64,000 nt of DNA from NCBI GenBank assembly GCA_028023455.1, contig JAQFVV010012973.1:179501-243500 (forward strand), in the 5' to 3' direction. The notes under the pieces were generated by a model that saw nothing but the letters and a program-made list of their open reading frames with translations, was not told the DNA's origin and searched no databases. The translations under genes were made by a program, and so were the position numbers. Of the stretch, positions 51,775-63,104 are shown one piece after another. Origin of the DNA: Epiperipatus broadwayi (lineage: Eukaryota > Onychophora > Udeonychophora > Euonychophora > Peripatidae). The number at the start of each line of letters is the position of its first letter. The stretch's first letter is position 1.

Positions 51775-51965
51775 GATTTGTAATATATATATATGAGATA
51801 ATGATCTGAACCAACTGATGAGAGCTGGATCAGCACAAAATACATATATTGAAAATCATTTATCTTTTTCTTACATATGTAATTATATGTATTGCTTAAT
51901 ATAGGATGGACTGGTTAGCTGAAGAGAGTTTGAGAACTGTGTTCAAATCCTCTCTAATAAAATGT
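51775..51965 (+). repeat. Hammerhead/tRNA-like repeat fragment
   Basis: The fragment contains the ribozyme, the promoter-like region and a B-box-like TGTTCAAATCC (about 51939-51949). The body upstream of the ribozyme is missing, so the fragment starts close to stem I. Confidence 0.7.
51803..51858 (+). ncRNA. Hammerhead ribozyme motif, G12 mutated
   Basis: GATCT, GAA, CCAA, CTGATGA, stem II GAGCTG-GAT-CAGCAC, AAA, stem III ATA-CA-TAT, A, TTGA. The ancestral CACGAAA has become CACAAAA, so G12 is lost and activity is not expected. It preserves C at 11.1, pairing with G10.1. Confidence 0.75.
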
Positions 51966-52179
51966 ATAAATAAATTGTAAAAATATGGTGTACATAATAA
52001 ATATTATTTTTGATGGAATTACACTTTGATAGAAATTTCTTGTGGGTATAAAAGCAAAATCAACCAGATAGTATACTTTTATACATTCTTTATTTTTTTA
52101 GAATGCATGTGTTTGTTTAGTACATAAGAAAAGTACATCATTATCATAAAAGAAAGGTTAAAGTAAATAATAAACAAAA

Positions 52180-52657
52180 TTTAAAAAAAAAGCAATTCAT
52201 TTGTCTGAAGGTTTGTAATGATGGTATATTATAAGATGTAACATGTTGGATTATTTCCATCACTTATAAGCGAATGTTGAATGTATAGAAAATTTTAAAC
52301 TTTATTTAAACTTTCCAAATACCAACAACTTGTTAGTAATAACACACAAATAGACAATACAGGTTAGTAATTACACAATGTTTCGAGTAGTATTATTCTC
52401 CACTCTTCTTCAGGTGTTACTGGCCTACATGCACAGTGATTTGCATTGTCACTGTGCATATAGTCTAGCAACACCTAAAGAAGAGTGGAGAATAATACTA
52501 CTCGAAACATTGTGTAACTACTAACCTGTATTGTCTATTTGTGTGTTATTACTAACACGTTGTTGGTTTTTGGAAAGTTTAAAATTTTCTATACATTCAT
52601 CATTCACTCATAAATGATGGAAATATTTCAACATATCACATCTTAAAAAACAATATC
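52180..52657 (+). mobile_element. Palindromic retroposon, copy 3 (longest, nested palindrome)
   Basis: The head ATTTGTCTGAAGGTTTGTAA (from 52199) is followed by a palindrome of about 415 bp, with ends near 52234 and 52642 and centre near 52445 (CACAGTG...CACTGTG). The outer arms match the other copies. The inner arms, absent there, carry ACACCTGAAGAAGAGTGG (minus strand) and its plus-strand counterpart with one G-to-A change, leading through a hairpin to CTCGAAACATTGTGTAA. Flanks TTAAAAAAAAAGCAATTC and TTAAAAAACAATATC look like a degraded direct duplication. The element has no open frame. Confidence 0.75.
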
Positions 52658-53375
52658 TTTCTTAATTCAGGAGTTAAATACTCAACAAGGAATATTTAAA
52701 TTTCTTATTTTTATATATTATTATTATTATTTATATTAATAAATTTTCATTTTATTAATTAAATTGGTTTTCCATAAAGATTAGTAGTTAAATTATTACA
52801 CTATATATTAATATAAGCTTTGTGAGTCTCTATATTTTTTTATTCATATATTATAGTATTAGCCAACCAGAACATAAGATGAGCATTTTATATGTTTTAT
52901 TTTAATACCATTATATTTGGCAATCCAAGTAGAGTCTAAATAAGGTTTTTTATCAGAGGTTAAATATTATTACCTTTGAAAGTTTGATAATGATAATTTT
53001 TATTTTATTATATTTGACATTTAGCATTTAGGCAAACTTTTGTTTAATTTATTTTTGTATGATACAGATCCATGTATATTGTCATTTTCTGAAAAATATT
53101 TACCAAAATGCAACATCAAGAATTAGATTACATCATGATACTAAGAAAGTTAACATTGGGAAGGGTGTAAGATAGGGTGACTCCATATCTTTAAAATTTT
53201 TTGTGACGATTAAAATGGGACACTAAGAGAATAAAAGTAAATGAAGATTATTTAAATTCATCTAGATTTTGAAAATAGGGTTGTTTTTGAAAATAATGCT
53301 TGAGCACTTCAGATAATATTGTAAGAGTTATCAGTATTTCAATATATGTATATTGTCGATACTAAACTTAATATA
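52658..53375. other. AT-rich spacer
   Basis: Nothing was recognised. Confidence 0.4.
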
Positions 53376-53680
53376 ATTATAAAGGATTTGATCTTGAACA
53401 TTCGAGCAGCCTACATTTATCCAATTTATCTTGTAAAAAGAATTTATGTGAAAAAGATAAATAATCTCCAATATGTGTATTTTGTGCTAAACCAGCATTC
53501 ATCAGTTGGTCCAGATCACCATCTCCCACATAGATATGCAATCAGTGATTAAGATAGCAGATCTTTAAACTTTAATGGACATGCTTCAATTCTTCTCCAC
53601 TCTCTAACTCTTCTGCCATCCATTTTATTGAAAATCCTAGAATGGGATGCTCAAAGCACTTCTTGATGAAAGTAGGAAAC
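53376..53680 (-). repeat. Hammerhead/tRNA-like repeat copy
   Basis: The copy contains the ribozyme and body (TTTAATGGACATGCTTCAAT near 53570) and a degraded B-box region near 53383. It ends at GGGATGCTCAAAGCACTT, directly against an RTE LINE fragment. Confidence 0.75.
53463..53518 (-). ncRNA. Hammerhead ribozyme motif, G12 mutated
   Basis: The minus strand reads GATCT-GGA-CCAA, CTGATGA, ATGCTG-GTT-TAGCAC, AAA, ATA-CA-CAT, A, TTGG. Stem I is well kept. G12 is A, and stem III has a mismatch at 15.3/16.3. Inactivity is expected. Confidence 0.75.
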
Positions 53681-53685
53681 TAAAA

Positions 53686-54290
53686 CTTAGAATAAATTCT
53701 AAAAAGATTAAAGTAATATTCAATGGATTTTTTTCAGAAGAAAATTAAAATTTGATCATAATGAATTAGAAAAAAATTAAATATCATGTTCAGATTATTA
53801 ACACTGGTGAATACATAATGAATAAAATTAATCATAGAATTAAACTTGGATGGAATGCTTTTAGTTTAAAATAATCTAATATAAAAAAAATGCTTATATG
53901 TTTGAAATAGAAGGATTTACTAAATGTGTTTTATCAGTTCTTACCTATGAGTTTGAGGCTTGGATATTTAATGAAAGAGCGATATAGAGATTTCAGACCA
54001 ATTAATAAAATATATAAAGATTATGTTAAGACTAACAAGAAACAGTTGCAAATGTAGTATATGGGTGAGAGAATAAACAGATCCTTGACATCATTAAAGA
54101 AATTATAAAACTAAAATAGAGCTAGGCTAACCATATTTCTAGAAAAGATAACAGATGAATAGTTGGTATTTTAAATTAAATCCTAAAAGGCTGTAAAGAT
54201 CTAGAAATGGACATGTATCAGATTATAGATGAATAAAATAAGAAAGTTTGCTGGTGTGTTGTGAAGAGAGACTACAAATCAGAATAACTG
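53686..54290 (+). pseudogene. RTE-type LINE fragment, 3' part of RT ORF
   Basis: Translation over stops gives, in order, ESRKLKLRINSKKIKVIFNGF (the strand after the RT active site), MNKINHRIKLGWNAFS (about 53819-53866), a TYEFEAW-like block near 53941 in place of the usual TYGAETW, and weak remains of the C-terminal region. The 53820-53866 stretch is nearly identical to 63905-63951, showing the two belong to one family. Upstream RT domains are absent here. Numerous stops show it is dead. Confidence 0.7.
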
Positions 54291-57289
54291 GATTTAACTT
54301 GAAGGCAGTTAATTTTGCAATGAATCAATAATGGGTGAAAATGATGATAATAATATTGTTCTAAAAAAGGTGTTTTTAATACTTCATAATCTTTTACATG
54401 TAGAGATATGTTTGTTAGTGAGTGTTTCTGAAGAAATTGGATTATTGGGAATATCTTCATAAAAAGTATAAACATTACAATTTTTATACATCAGCAAGAT
54501 GTTAAACCCCTTTTTAAATCCTGACTGAAATGATTTGGCCATAAGTGAAATAAATGATTTAGTTAACATGCTATTGATATAAAAAAACCCACTGCTTTAG
54601 ACTTTTTCAAATTCTAGTAGAGAAATACTTGGCATTCATCAAATGTTTAATCTTAATAAGATGAGAGTGGCATGAATAATCATGCCAAACACTAATAATA
54701 CAATTCATAATTGTGATTTGTTATTAAACAACCATAAAGAACATGAAGCAATTGGTTATAAATCAAGACCTGCCAATGAGCATAAAAATGGAAAGAAGTT
54801 TTGTTGATGATGGATGTCTTGAGGTAGTAATCATATGTAGACAGATCTGAATTCTACATCTTGTCTAAAAAATAAACACAAATTCAGTAGAAAAAAAACA
54901 TATCTATGCAGAATTATGAAAAGTTATGCATATTACAAAAATATAAATCTGTATTAGTAAAAATTCAGAAATGATGATAAAGTTAACCTATTCCATCTAC
55001 ATCTTCTAAGAAATGATTGAAAAGTTATACCCCATAATTACAAATGTCACATTATGGATTAATTTAGGAACACACATTTTTTTATCAGCAAAAATTAATT
55101 GTAATAAATTCAAAATAAATAATAGCAGGAGAGACTAGGCCAAAGGGTTGATAAAAAAAATTCAGAATATCCTTAAAAAAAATTCAAAGAAGTTAATTAT
55201 AAATGAGGAGAGAAATTTTAAAAAAAATGGTTTTATGTAGTGGAAAAAAAAGATAGATTCAGACTTGATCGAAATGATAATTTTATTTTCCTTTTAGATG
55301 CAATAATAAATGAGTATATTTTATTTTAAAATAGAGTTCTGTCAGCAAATGACTAACCTTACAGACTGATGATTTTACAATAAAACATTATAGTTTATAC
55401 TGATTAAATAATGTGTGTGCTTTAGAAGAACAGATTATTTTAATACTAAACATCTGATAAATAAAAGGGATTTATGCTGAAAATATATGCCAGTTGATGT
55501 ATATGTAATAAAAAGAAGAAGAGGAGATAGTTAAAGGAGCAAGGAAAATAATTTGTGATCTTGGGAAAAAATATTAGAAAATATAAAATACAATTCAGAA
55601 GAAAAATAAAAATTCTATATTTAAATCTAAATTTTGAACAAAAATCACTGTCAAAGTTAAAAATATATATAGTAGCAACTTCTTCCACATAATAATGCCA
55701 CATTCCACCAATTCTGGATTTATTTATATTATAAAAAACAACTTTTTTACAAAAATAGTAGCTTTAGTTTCAATATTAAAAAAAATCATGATGCTGTAAA
55801 CCACTGTATTAGAAAAGACCACAATTTTAAATTATTGAAATAATTAATATTTATATTATTGTACTAAAATAAGGATATCGGGATTAGTAGATAGTGAGTT
55901 TTCTGGTAATGTATAATAATTTTTTTGTTAAAAAAAAAGAAGAAAAAAAAAGATTGCCTTGACAACAGTTTGAAATTGTTGATTGTTATTGATATTAGGA
56001 TTGTCTAAGTGTTGACTGGTTTTTAATAATTACTTACAAACTCATTTAGCCCTGAACATTATTAAATTTATTATTTAAATGATATATATATATAATCATA
56101 TATTACTGTATATTTCAGAAAATATTTTGTTAATTTGTGTATTTAATTTTCCATTAAATTTTTAGTGACTGCAACTCAATGTCTTCTTTATAATCTGCCA
56201 CATATTTTATACCTATCTATGTATTATATGTGTGATTTATCTGGTCATTAGTTTTTTAAGAACTCTGTTATGCATGCTGTATTTAAATCCTGAGGTGTAA
56301 CAGAGGGGATTTTGCAATCATGTATAGGTTGTAGGATATTATTTTGTCTGATGATTTAGACAATAGCATATACCACAGTAGTAATCACTAAATTTTAATA
56401 TAATAATATTAAAATATTACATACAAATATGTGGTTATAGAAAACAAAAGAGATAAGTTCTAAATTGACTACCATTTTATTTCAAATCCAACCGATCTCA
56501 CATTATATTCTGATAGACCATATTGCTAAGTATAAATGTATAAAAGGGTATCAAATATTTTACTGACTCTCATCAATTAACTCAAATTCTATTATCATTT
56601 CTTAATGATTGTATAATACTAGTGATGATTGTCTTAGATATCTTTAGCTAATTACTAATATTAATACATTTGTTATATGCTAATATGTGTTTCATCACAT
56701 TCCATTTTCTTTATCTCACTAGTATTAATTTTTATTAATTACATGTTATTATATGTTTCATCACTTTTCATTTTCCTGTGCCCAGATAAAAATTTGTTAT
56801 ATTTTTATACACCAATATGTGGTTATATGTTTTGATTTTTTCTTTTTGATTACACTTAGATAATCCAATAATTATATATTTAAAATCAAATACGAGACTC
56901 AAGAGTGCAAATTCATCACTCTCTTACAATATATATGTTGATAGTTAAAATTATGATTCCAGGTTTTAAATGTATAGTTTAGCTAGCCTTTTATTCTATT
57001 TTCACTTTTATGTGCTGCAAGTCATTGTGTTGCAACCAGACATTTTTCTAAATAAGTATTACAATTATATTATTAAAGCTTCAAATCATTATGCATCTAC
57101 ATTTAATCATTTATTTTACTATTCTCTTCTAAATGTATATAATTTTACAATATTTCAATGAATTTGTCACACATGTAAATATTGTAGTTATATTTATTAT
57201 TATTGTTTTTTTAATAAAAGAAGTCTTTTAGAAAAAAGCAAAAAAAAAACAAACATGCCAATCAAGTTGAAAATGGGTGATAAATAATA
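54291..57289. other. AT-rich spacer
   Basis: No recognisable gene. A loose repetition of CATTTTC-TTTAT/ATGTTTCATCAC segments occurs at 56680-56780. Frames on the minus strand (54272-54569, 55446-55703) show no known similarity. Confidence 0.4.
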
Positions 57290-59500
57290 TAGTTATACAT
57301 TTCCCTAGAATATTTCATACATTTTTCTTGAAGACTTTAATGCATGTAGACTTTTGTCAAAAGTTGTTAGAAATAATGGTACTATTGCTGTAAATTCAAA
57401 TAGTCTGTTATTCATTTATCACAATACATGGATTGACTATCACAAATAATTTGTTTAGGAAGAAAATATACTATCAACAAACATGGATGCATCCATGCTC
57501 AAAACAATGGTATTATAATTGTATTTATCATATTACCAAAACATGGAATTCTCTTAAGGAATATATTATGGTTACATATAAATTTACTTGTGATTTCACT
57601 AAAAAGAAGAATCCTAATCGTTTTTTGACAATGATTTTATTATAGTGAATTAATTAAAATGAAACATGGTATTTTCTTGCTGACATAATTACAAATTAAA
57701 TGTAAAAATTCATAATAAATATAGAGATCTGAAGATAGAAGACAAAAAGATTTTAAAATGATTGATGGATTAAATCTGCAAATATGATACAGATATTTAC
57801 TGACTAGTCACTCTAAATCTTATTTTGATGCATTGATAGCAACATATGGATCTGAAATACAATATCATAATCCTATTAAATGCCATAACAACCCTTTCTT
57901 ACATGATAACAAATCATATTATGAATAAATAAAAGGAGTTTTAATCATCTTTTAAATAATGATACAAAAATTAAAAGGATGTCTTTTAATGATATATCCA
58001 TTTTATCTTCTTATTTAGATTTGATAAAGATATTCAGTTTAAAGAAACCAAAACAGCTCTTTGTAATCTTAAAAATGGAAAGATTTGCTTACAAGTTCTA
58101 CTGAAATATTTGTAGAAGTTTTACAATATAGTGGTGATGCTTCACAAATGTAATTTTTTAGGAATATATGAACCCAAATAGTGGAGATGCCTGATCTTAA
58201 GGAAGATTCTCTTGTTCAAAATTGTAAAAATAAATGGGATAAGATTGCAGTAATTATCATGGAATATCATTATTATTGAATATAGCAAATGTATATTGTT
58301 GAATAAGTTGCTTCCAGTCATAGATGAATGATTATCAGAGTTGCAGTGTAAGTTTGGAGAATTATGGGAACTATAGACATGATTTTTGTTGCCATCTAAA
58401 TGCAAAAAAACTGTTAGAAAAAACAGTGATTTATATTGTTATTTATTTATTTATTTTGACAAGGCATTTAGGTCAATTAATCACATTTAGGAAATGTTTG
58501 AAATTAGTTAGTTTGTCCACCAAAATGTAGTCATATTATATAACTTCCATATAATTGAATGAAAGAAAGTGTGATACTACAGGAAATATCTGAGTTGGTT
58601 AAAATAAAAATTGGTTAAACAAGAATATATATTTGCTTCAACATTGTGATATAGGTTTGATGATGAAATTTGTTAACAGAATTTATTAAAGGCAAAAACA
58701 AAAACTTCAACTTATTGGATTATAGATATGTTGATAATTGTGCTATTTTTCCAGTTTAGAAGACTGTTTATAAATTATACTTAATGTTTGAATGTGCCTT
58801 TTAAAAACTTTTTTTTGATAATTGATGTTCAATAAACTCAAGTTTGTTTATCAGCCAAAGATGGAAGAAATATCCCCAGCAACTTTAGCTTGGATGCTTA
58901 ACAATTTTTTGAATATAATATCTCGGTAGTTTCATAAATAGAAAGGTACACTTAAGACATTAAATAAAATGGAGACTTTAATGTTCTGTGCTATGTTAAA
59001 CAAGTTAAAAAAATATAGGTTATATCATCACAAGGAATTAACTTGCTGCATCTAAGATAATAGGAGCTATTATTTTACTTTTTTATTGCACAGAAGTGAG
59101 GCTTTTACTTCCTATTGATACAATATAAAAACAATCTATATGTTCTTCACTTTGCTGGATGTGATGTTGTAGACTTCAATATTCAAATCACATCTTCATT
59201 GAATAAAAATGCAACTTTCTTAAAAGAATGTTTTATGATAAATTTATGCATAGTTTTCTGTGAGAGTAGATCCATCATCATTACAAAGATTATCTCAAAG
59301 TCATTCTAAAGAAGTGCAATGTCAACTATTTTTTTTGTGAACATTGGAAAGAGAATACAATACATTGTAAAGCTATAATTAAACATGGTGTTGAAATATT
59401 TCAAAAAGAAATAAACAAGACAAGAACTGGTGACCAACTTCATGCACCCCAGATGACCTTCAGGCTGACATGGGAAATGATTGATCTAAATAAATAAAAT
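57290..59500 (+). pseudogene. LINE with AP-endonuclease and reverse transcriptase remnants
   Basis: A degraded non-LTR retrotransposon ORF is read over many stops. The endonuclease part gives EDFNACRLL (GDFNARV motif, about 57329), NNGTIAVNSNSLLF (about 57370), TITNNLF (57436), then QTWMHPCSKQWYYNCIYHI (57478-57534), corresponding to the known TWMHPRSKHWHLIDYV block. Downstream, YVDNCAIF near 58729 sits where the FADDCA active-site motif is expected, and YLGSFINRKVHLRH near 58918 matches the YLGS block. A terminal helix (about 59385-59420) precedes a QLHAPQMTFRLTW tail. The family resembles LINEs common in invertebrates outside the RTE clade. I do not assign a clade. Confidence 0.65.
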
Positions 59501-60640
59501 ATGAAAGAGGGCGAGCTAGCACCAACAAATATGATAGTAACTATGTAAATGGTAGCATTAATAATAGCTAGAGCAACATAGATGGAGACTTATCTGAAAA
59601 CAAATAGCTAATGAACAAAAGAAAAGCTGAACAGGCAGTAATTTCAAGGTTGAACTTTTATGAAATACAATCGTGACATAGTTAAGATGCCACAACTATT
59701 TTTAGACATTGGAGGACAATCTTTATAACTACTTTTATAGCAATGTATCCCTCTTATAAACATTTGTAACAATAATAAAGTCATTACTTTAATAGTAATA
59801 AAAAATTAAAAGACAGCACTGTAAAATATCAAACAGAAAAATGCACCATAGCTAGAGTAGTTTTCTTTACTTGGAATTCCAATATTTATGCTTATTTATA
59901 AGTGGCTACTATATGTATACAGAATATGTGTAAAGAATGCATATGTATATGTGTGTGTATATGAAAAATAATTAGATGACAAATGTTTTTTCCTATATCC
60001 ATGTATTTAATTAATGTTATCACTATTTTGGCATTAAGTATAAATAAATCACATTACATTTCAATGTTTCTTTTTGTTGTCTTACTGAACATTTTCAACT
60101 GTTCTTACAGCCTTTTTAAAATAAAAAAAAAATTAACAATTATATTAAATCAAATATGAATCTATTTTATTATGATATTTATAAATATAGTTTTTGATTT
60201 ACTATTTTAAATAAGTATAATTATTTTTTTTTTTTATAATTATGGAATTTTGTTCCTGTGTTTTTATTAATATACATAGATATTGTTTTTTTATTTCAAA
60301 ACTTTATATAATGATATCATTAATAAATAAATTTATTATATATTCAACAATGACTCATTCTTATTTATATTTCAATAATAACATCTATTGCCATATAAAC
60401 ATACTATTATTTTTAAAATTCATATTGCTTAGTCCAATCTAATTAATTAAGCCGCTATGTACCTCTTCAACCACAACACATCATATTTTTCATTTTTCAT
60501 GTACATTTGCACATATTTATTTTTTAAATGCATATTTTTTAGAAATCAATTATTCATAGTAAGCTAAATTTACATCATGAAATGAGTTAAAGAGTTCTAT
60601 AAATAATTATATAGCAATAAAGAAGAAAAAACCAAGTGTC
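59501..60640. other. AT-rich spacer
   Basis: Nothing was recognised. The 66-codon frame at 60242-60442 is low-complexity. Confidence 0.4.
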
Positions 60641-61564
60641 CCCTTACTATTATTATATCTTCTGAATTACACAGCATTTTTAATGAAGGAGGAACACATT
60701 TAATTAAATCTATAAAGAAAGAAAAATCTTGAGATAATAATGGAATTATAATCGATAGCTTAAAAAAAGTAAGTGAAGAAATAGTAAAATTGTTGGTGAA
60801 GTTACATACTAAATATCTAAATGATAAAGATACACCAGATGTTTGAAAAAATTAATATTTAAAAAAGATGATAAAGAAGATATTGGAAATTACACACCTA
60901 TCACTCTTATCAGTTCTATACAAAAATTTTATCAAGATTATTACAACTTATCTACAGGGAACTTTGGATTTTAATAAATGAAAAGAACAAGCTGGATTTA
61001 AACTGATTTTAGAATAGTGGATCACATTTAAATACTGAGAAAAGTTATAAAAAAAGCAATGAATATTATTATTCTTTGGATTTGGAGATTATGGAAAAAG
61101 ATTTGAATCTATAAGAATTTCTACAAAACTTAAAACATTTGTTCATCAAGATATAGATCCAGGATATTGCTATATACTGAAGAATATTTATAAAATGCAA
61201 TAGCAATGATAAACTGACAAATTGATATTAAGAAGATTAACATTGAGAAGAATTAATAACAAGGTGATGTCATATTTCCTGAACTTTTTCAGCAATCTTA
61301 CAAGTATTTTGTGCATTTAAAGTAAATGATGGTTACTTAACTCATTTGGATTTTGAAGGTACTATGGTTGTTTTCGTGTTTGTGCTTCAGAACTTTATGA
61401 AATGTTGCAGGAGTTATCAGATGAAAATAAAAAAAGTAGAACTAAAGATAAATAAAAAACTAATGTCCAATGGATTTTCCTAAAAGAAGAAAATAAAGAT
61501 TGACAATGATGAATTAGAAGAAATTAACAACTACAATACTTTGGTTAGATTATTATTATCATAA
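60641..61564 (+). pseudogene. RTE-type LINE reverse transcriptase, 5' side of an interrupted copy
   Basis: Translation over stops gives IKSIKKEKS-DNNGI (GKAPGPDGI block, about 60704), IDSLKKVSEEIVKLLVKLHTKYL, DKEDIGNYTPITLISSI (about 60868-60920; canonical NYRPISLLS), EQAG near 60987, GDVIFPELF (canonical GDVISPKLF, about 61264) and NDGYLTHLDFEGTMVV (canonical LTHLRFADDIVV, about 61325-61370). The catalytic FADD box reads FEGT. It then gives ELQEMLQEL-like and KVELKINKK segments, ending in EEINNYNTLV. The frame stops at the Penelope-like insertion and resumes beyond it at 63.9 kb. Confidence 0.8.
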
Positions 61565-61660
61565 TATCAACAAATTAAAAATCCTCCTTTTTCTTTTCAA
61601 AAACTTAATTTTTTATCTCAATACTGAACATATATATATACATTTATATAATACAAAACT

Positions 61661-61703
61661 CCAACGTTTCAACTGTTTTATCTCATACAGTCATTTTCAA
61701 GGA
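61661..61703 (-). other. Conserved terminal hairpin + GAAACGTTGG, left arm
   Basis: On the minus strand: CCTTGAAAATG, hairpin ACTGT/ACAGT, TGAAACGTTGG. It is identical to the right-arm copy and similar to the solo fragment at 4.7 kb. Confidence 0.75.
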
Positions 61704-62203
61704 TCTGCAACAATATTAAATACATATCAATAAATAAACTTCAATTACATAAAAACTTTCTCTTACATTAACATAAACAATAACAAACATATTAAACATA
61801 TAGAAATATATTTTACTTACATCTTTCTCCCACTGCTATATTTTATTACTCTTTCTTTTACATTATTTAATTACAAATATATCTTAAAATCATCCAAGAA
61901 ACTTTCTATACAAATTTAAATACCAACTCTAATTTCCAAAAACCTCTCCCTTTCTTTAAATTTTATCTAAAACCCATCTTAAAACTACATTCCTAAACTA
62001 TATATTTAAATGAATATAAAACAAATATAAACATCTCCCCCCTCTCTCTCTCTCTCATTTATACAAAAAAACTTCTAACAATTTACCTAAACCCATTAAG
62101 CACTTATTTTAATCATACATTAATTTATATTCCTTATCTACTCCATTAATTATATTTTTTTAAAATTATTGATAAATTATGTAATAAAAGAAATATTAAA
62201 TAA

Positions 62204-62728
62204 ATAATAAAGAAGAGAAACAATGGGAAAAATGTAAATAATTTTATATATAATAGTTACAATGTTTCTAGAGATACTTTTATGAAGATTAAAAAGATTA
62301 TAAAAAGTATAAATAATAAATACAAAGGGGAAAGTAGGTTAATTATTAAACCAGTATATAAAAAGAAATTGAATTTAGGGAATTTAATTAATGATACAAA
62401 AAATATAGAAACTGACAAAATGAATGGAATTTATTTAATTGAATTTTTAAATTGTAAGAGGGAGGGGGGTAAGGTTTCATATATTGGTACAACTAAGAAT
62501 ACATTAAAAACTAGACTTAGACAACATTTATATGACAAAAATTCAAATATTTATATTCATTGTAACGGTTTAGGCCATAAAGAATTTAGTATTAAAATGT
62601 TAGAAAGGGTTAAAAATTACAGGGAAAGGATGGTTAAAGAATTTTTTTATATAAAAAAATATAATCCTACTCTAATAACTGAAACACAGGCTTGTTATAT
62701 ACCTGTGGCTATATATATATATATGTAA
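62204..62728 (+). CDS. GIY-YIG endonuclease domain of a Penelope-like element
   Basis: The frame is open from 62204. The first ATG is at 62282, giving 148 residues, but the true protein would be read from an upstream reverse transcriptase now lost. From that ATG, basic residues 1-30 lead into NGIYLIEF (GIY motif, about residues 48-55), KVSYIGTTKNTLKTRLRQHLYD (YIG motif and the Arg-rich helix, about 64-85), and KEFFYIKKYNPTLITETQ (the helix with the catalytic-type Glu, about 120-137). Order and spacing fit the C-terminal endonuclease of Penelope-like retroelements, which nicks target DNA to prime reverse transcription. The domain is intact and free of stops, unlike the LINE around it, so the insertion is relatively young. 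A stand-alone GIY-YIG nuclease is less likely given the element's arms. Confidence 0.85.
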   Translation: MIKKRNNGKNVNNFIYNSYNVSRDTFMKIKKIIKSINNKYKGESRLIIKPVYKKKLNLGNLINDTKNIETDKMNGIYLIEFLNCKREGGKVSYIGTTKNTLKTRLRQHLYDKNSNIYIHCNGLGHKEFSIKMLERVKNYRERMVKEFFYIKKYNPTLITETQACYIPVAIYIYM

Positions 62729-62827
62729 TATAGAGTATATGAGCACAGACTTTCACACCACCCACCTCTCTCGACTCTATCTAATAACACTGAAACACCT
62801 AAACATATATATGCTGAAAAGATAAAT

Positions 62828-62884
62828 AATCACCAATATATGTATTTCATGCTAAACCAGCAATCATCAGTTGGTCCAGACTAT
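62828..62884 (-). ncRNA. Type I hammerhead ribozyme, core intact (minus)
   Basis: The minus strand reads CCAA, CTGATGA, TTGCTG-GTT-TAGCAT, GAA, stem III ATA-CA-TAT, A17, TTGG. The core is intact. The first stem II pair is a T-T mismatch but the next five pair. Predicted cleavage falls between plus positions 62837 and 62836. Confidence 0.8.
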
Positions 62885-63046
62885 CATCTTTACACACATA
62901 TATAGTATAAGTGCTCAGATTTCAATTGGATGGATGGTTGAAGAGTTGGAGTGTGAAGTGGATTGAAGCCTGTCCATTAAACTATGAGGATAGTCTATCT
63001 TAATATATATCTGAGCACTTCTACTATATATGTGTGTAAAGATGAT

Positions 63047-63104
63047 AGTCTGGACCAACTGATGATTGCTGGTTTAGCATGAAATACGTATATTAGTGAT
63101 TATT
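63047..63104 (+). ncRNA. Type I hammerhead ribozyme, core intact (plus)
   Basis: CCAA (63055-63058), CTGATGA, TTGCTG-GTT-TAGCAT, GAA, stem III ATA-CG-TAT, A17 (63092), then TTAG. The core is intact and stem III plus its loop is a perfect 8-nt palindrome, ATACGTAT. One inner stem I pair is lost (TTAG for TTGG). This copy retains a CG where most other copies have TG or CA. Confidence 0.8.
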
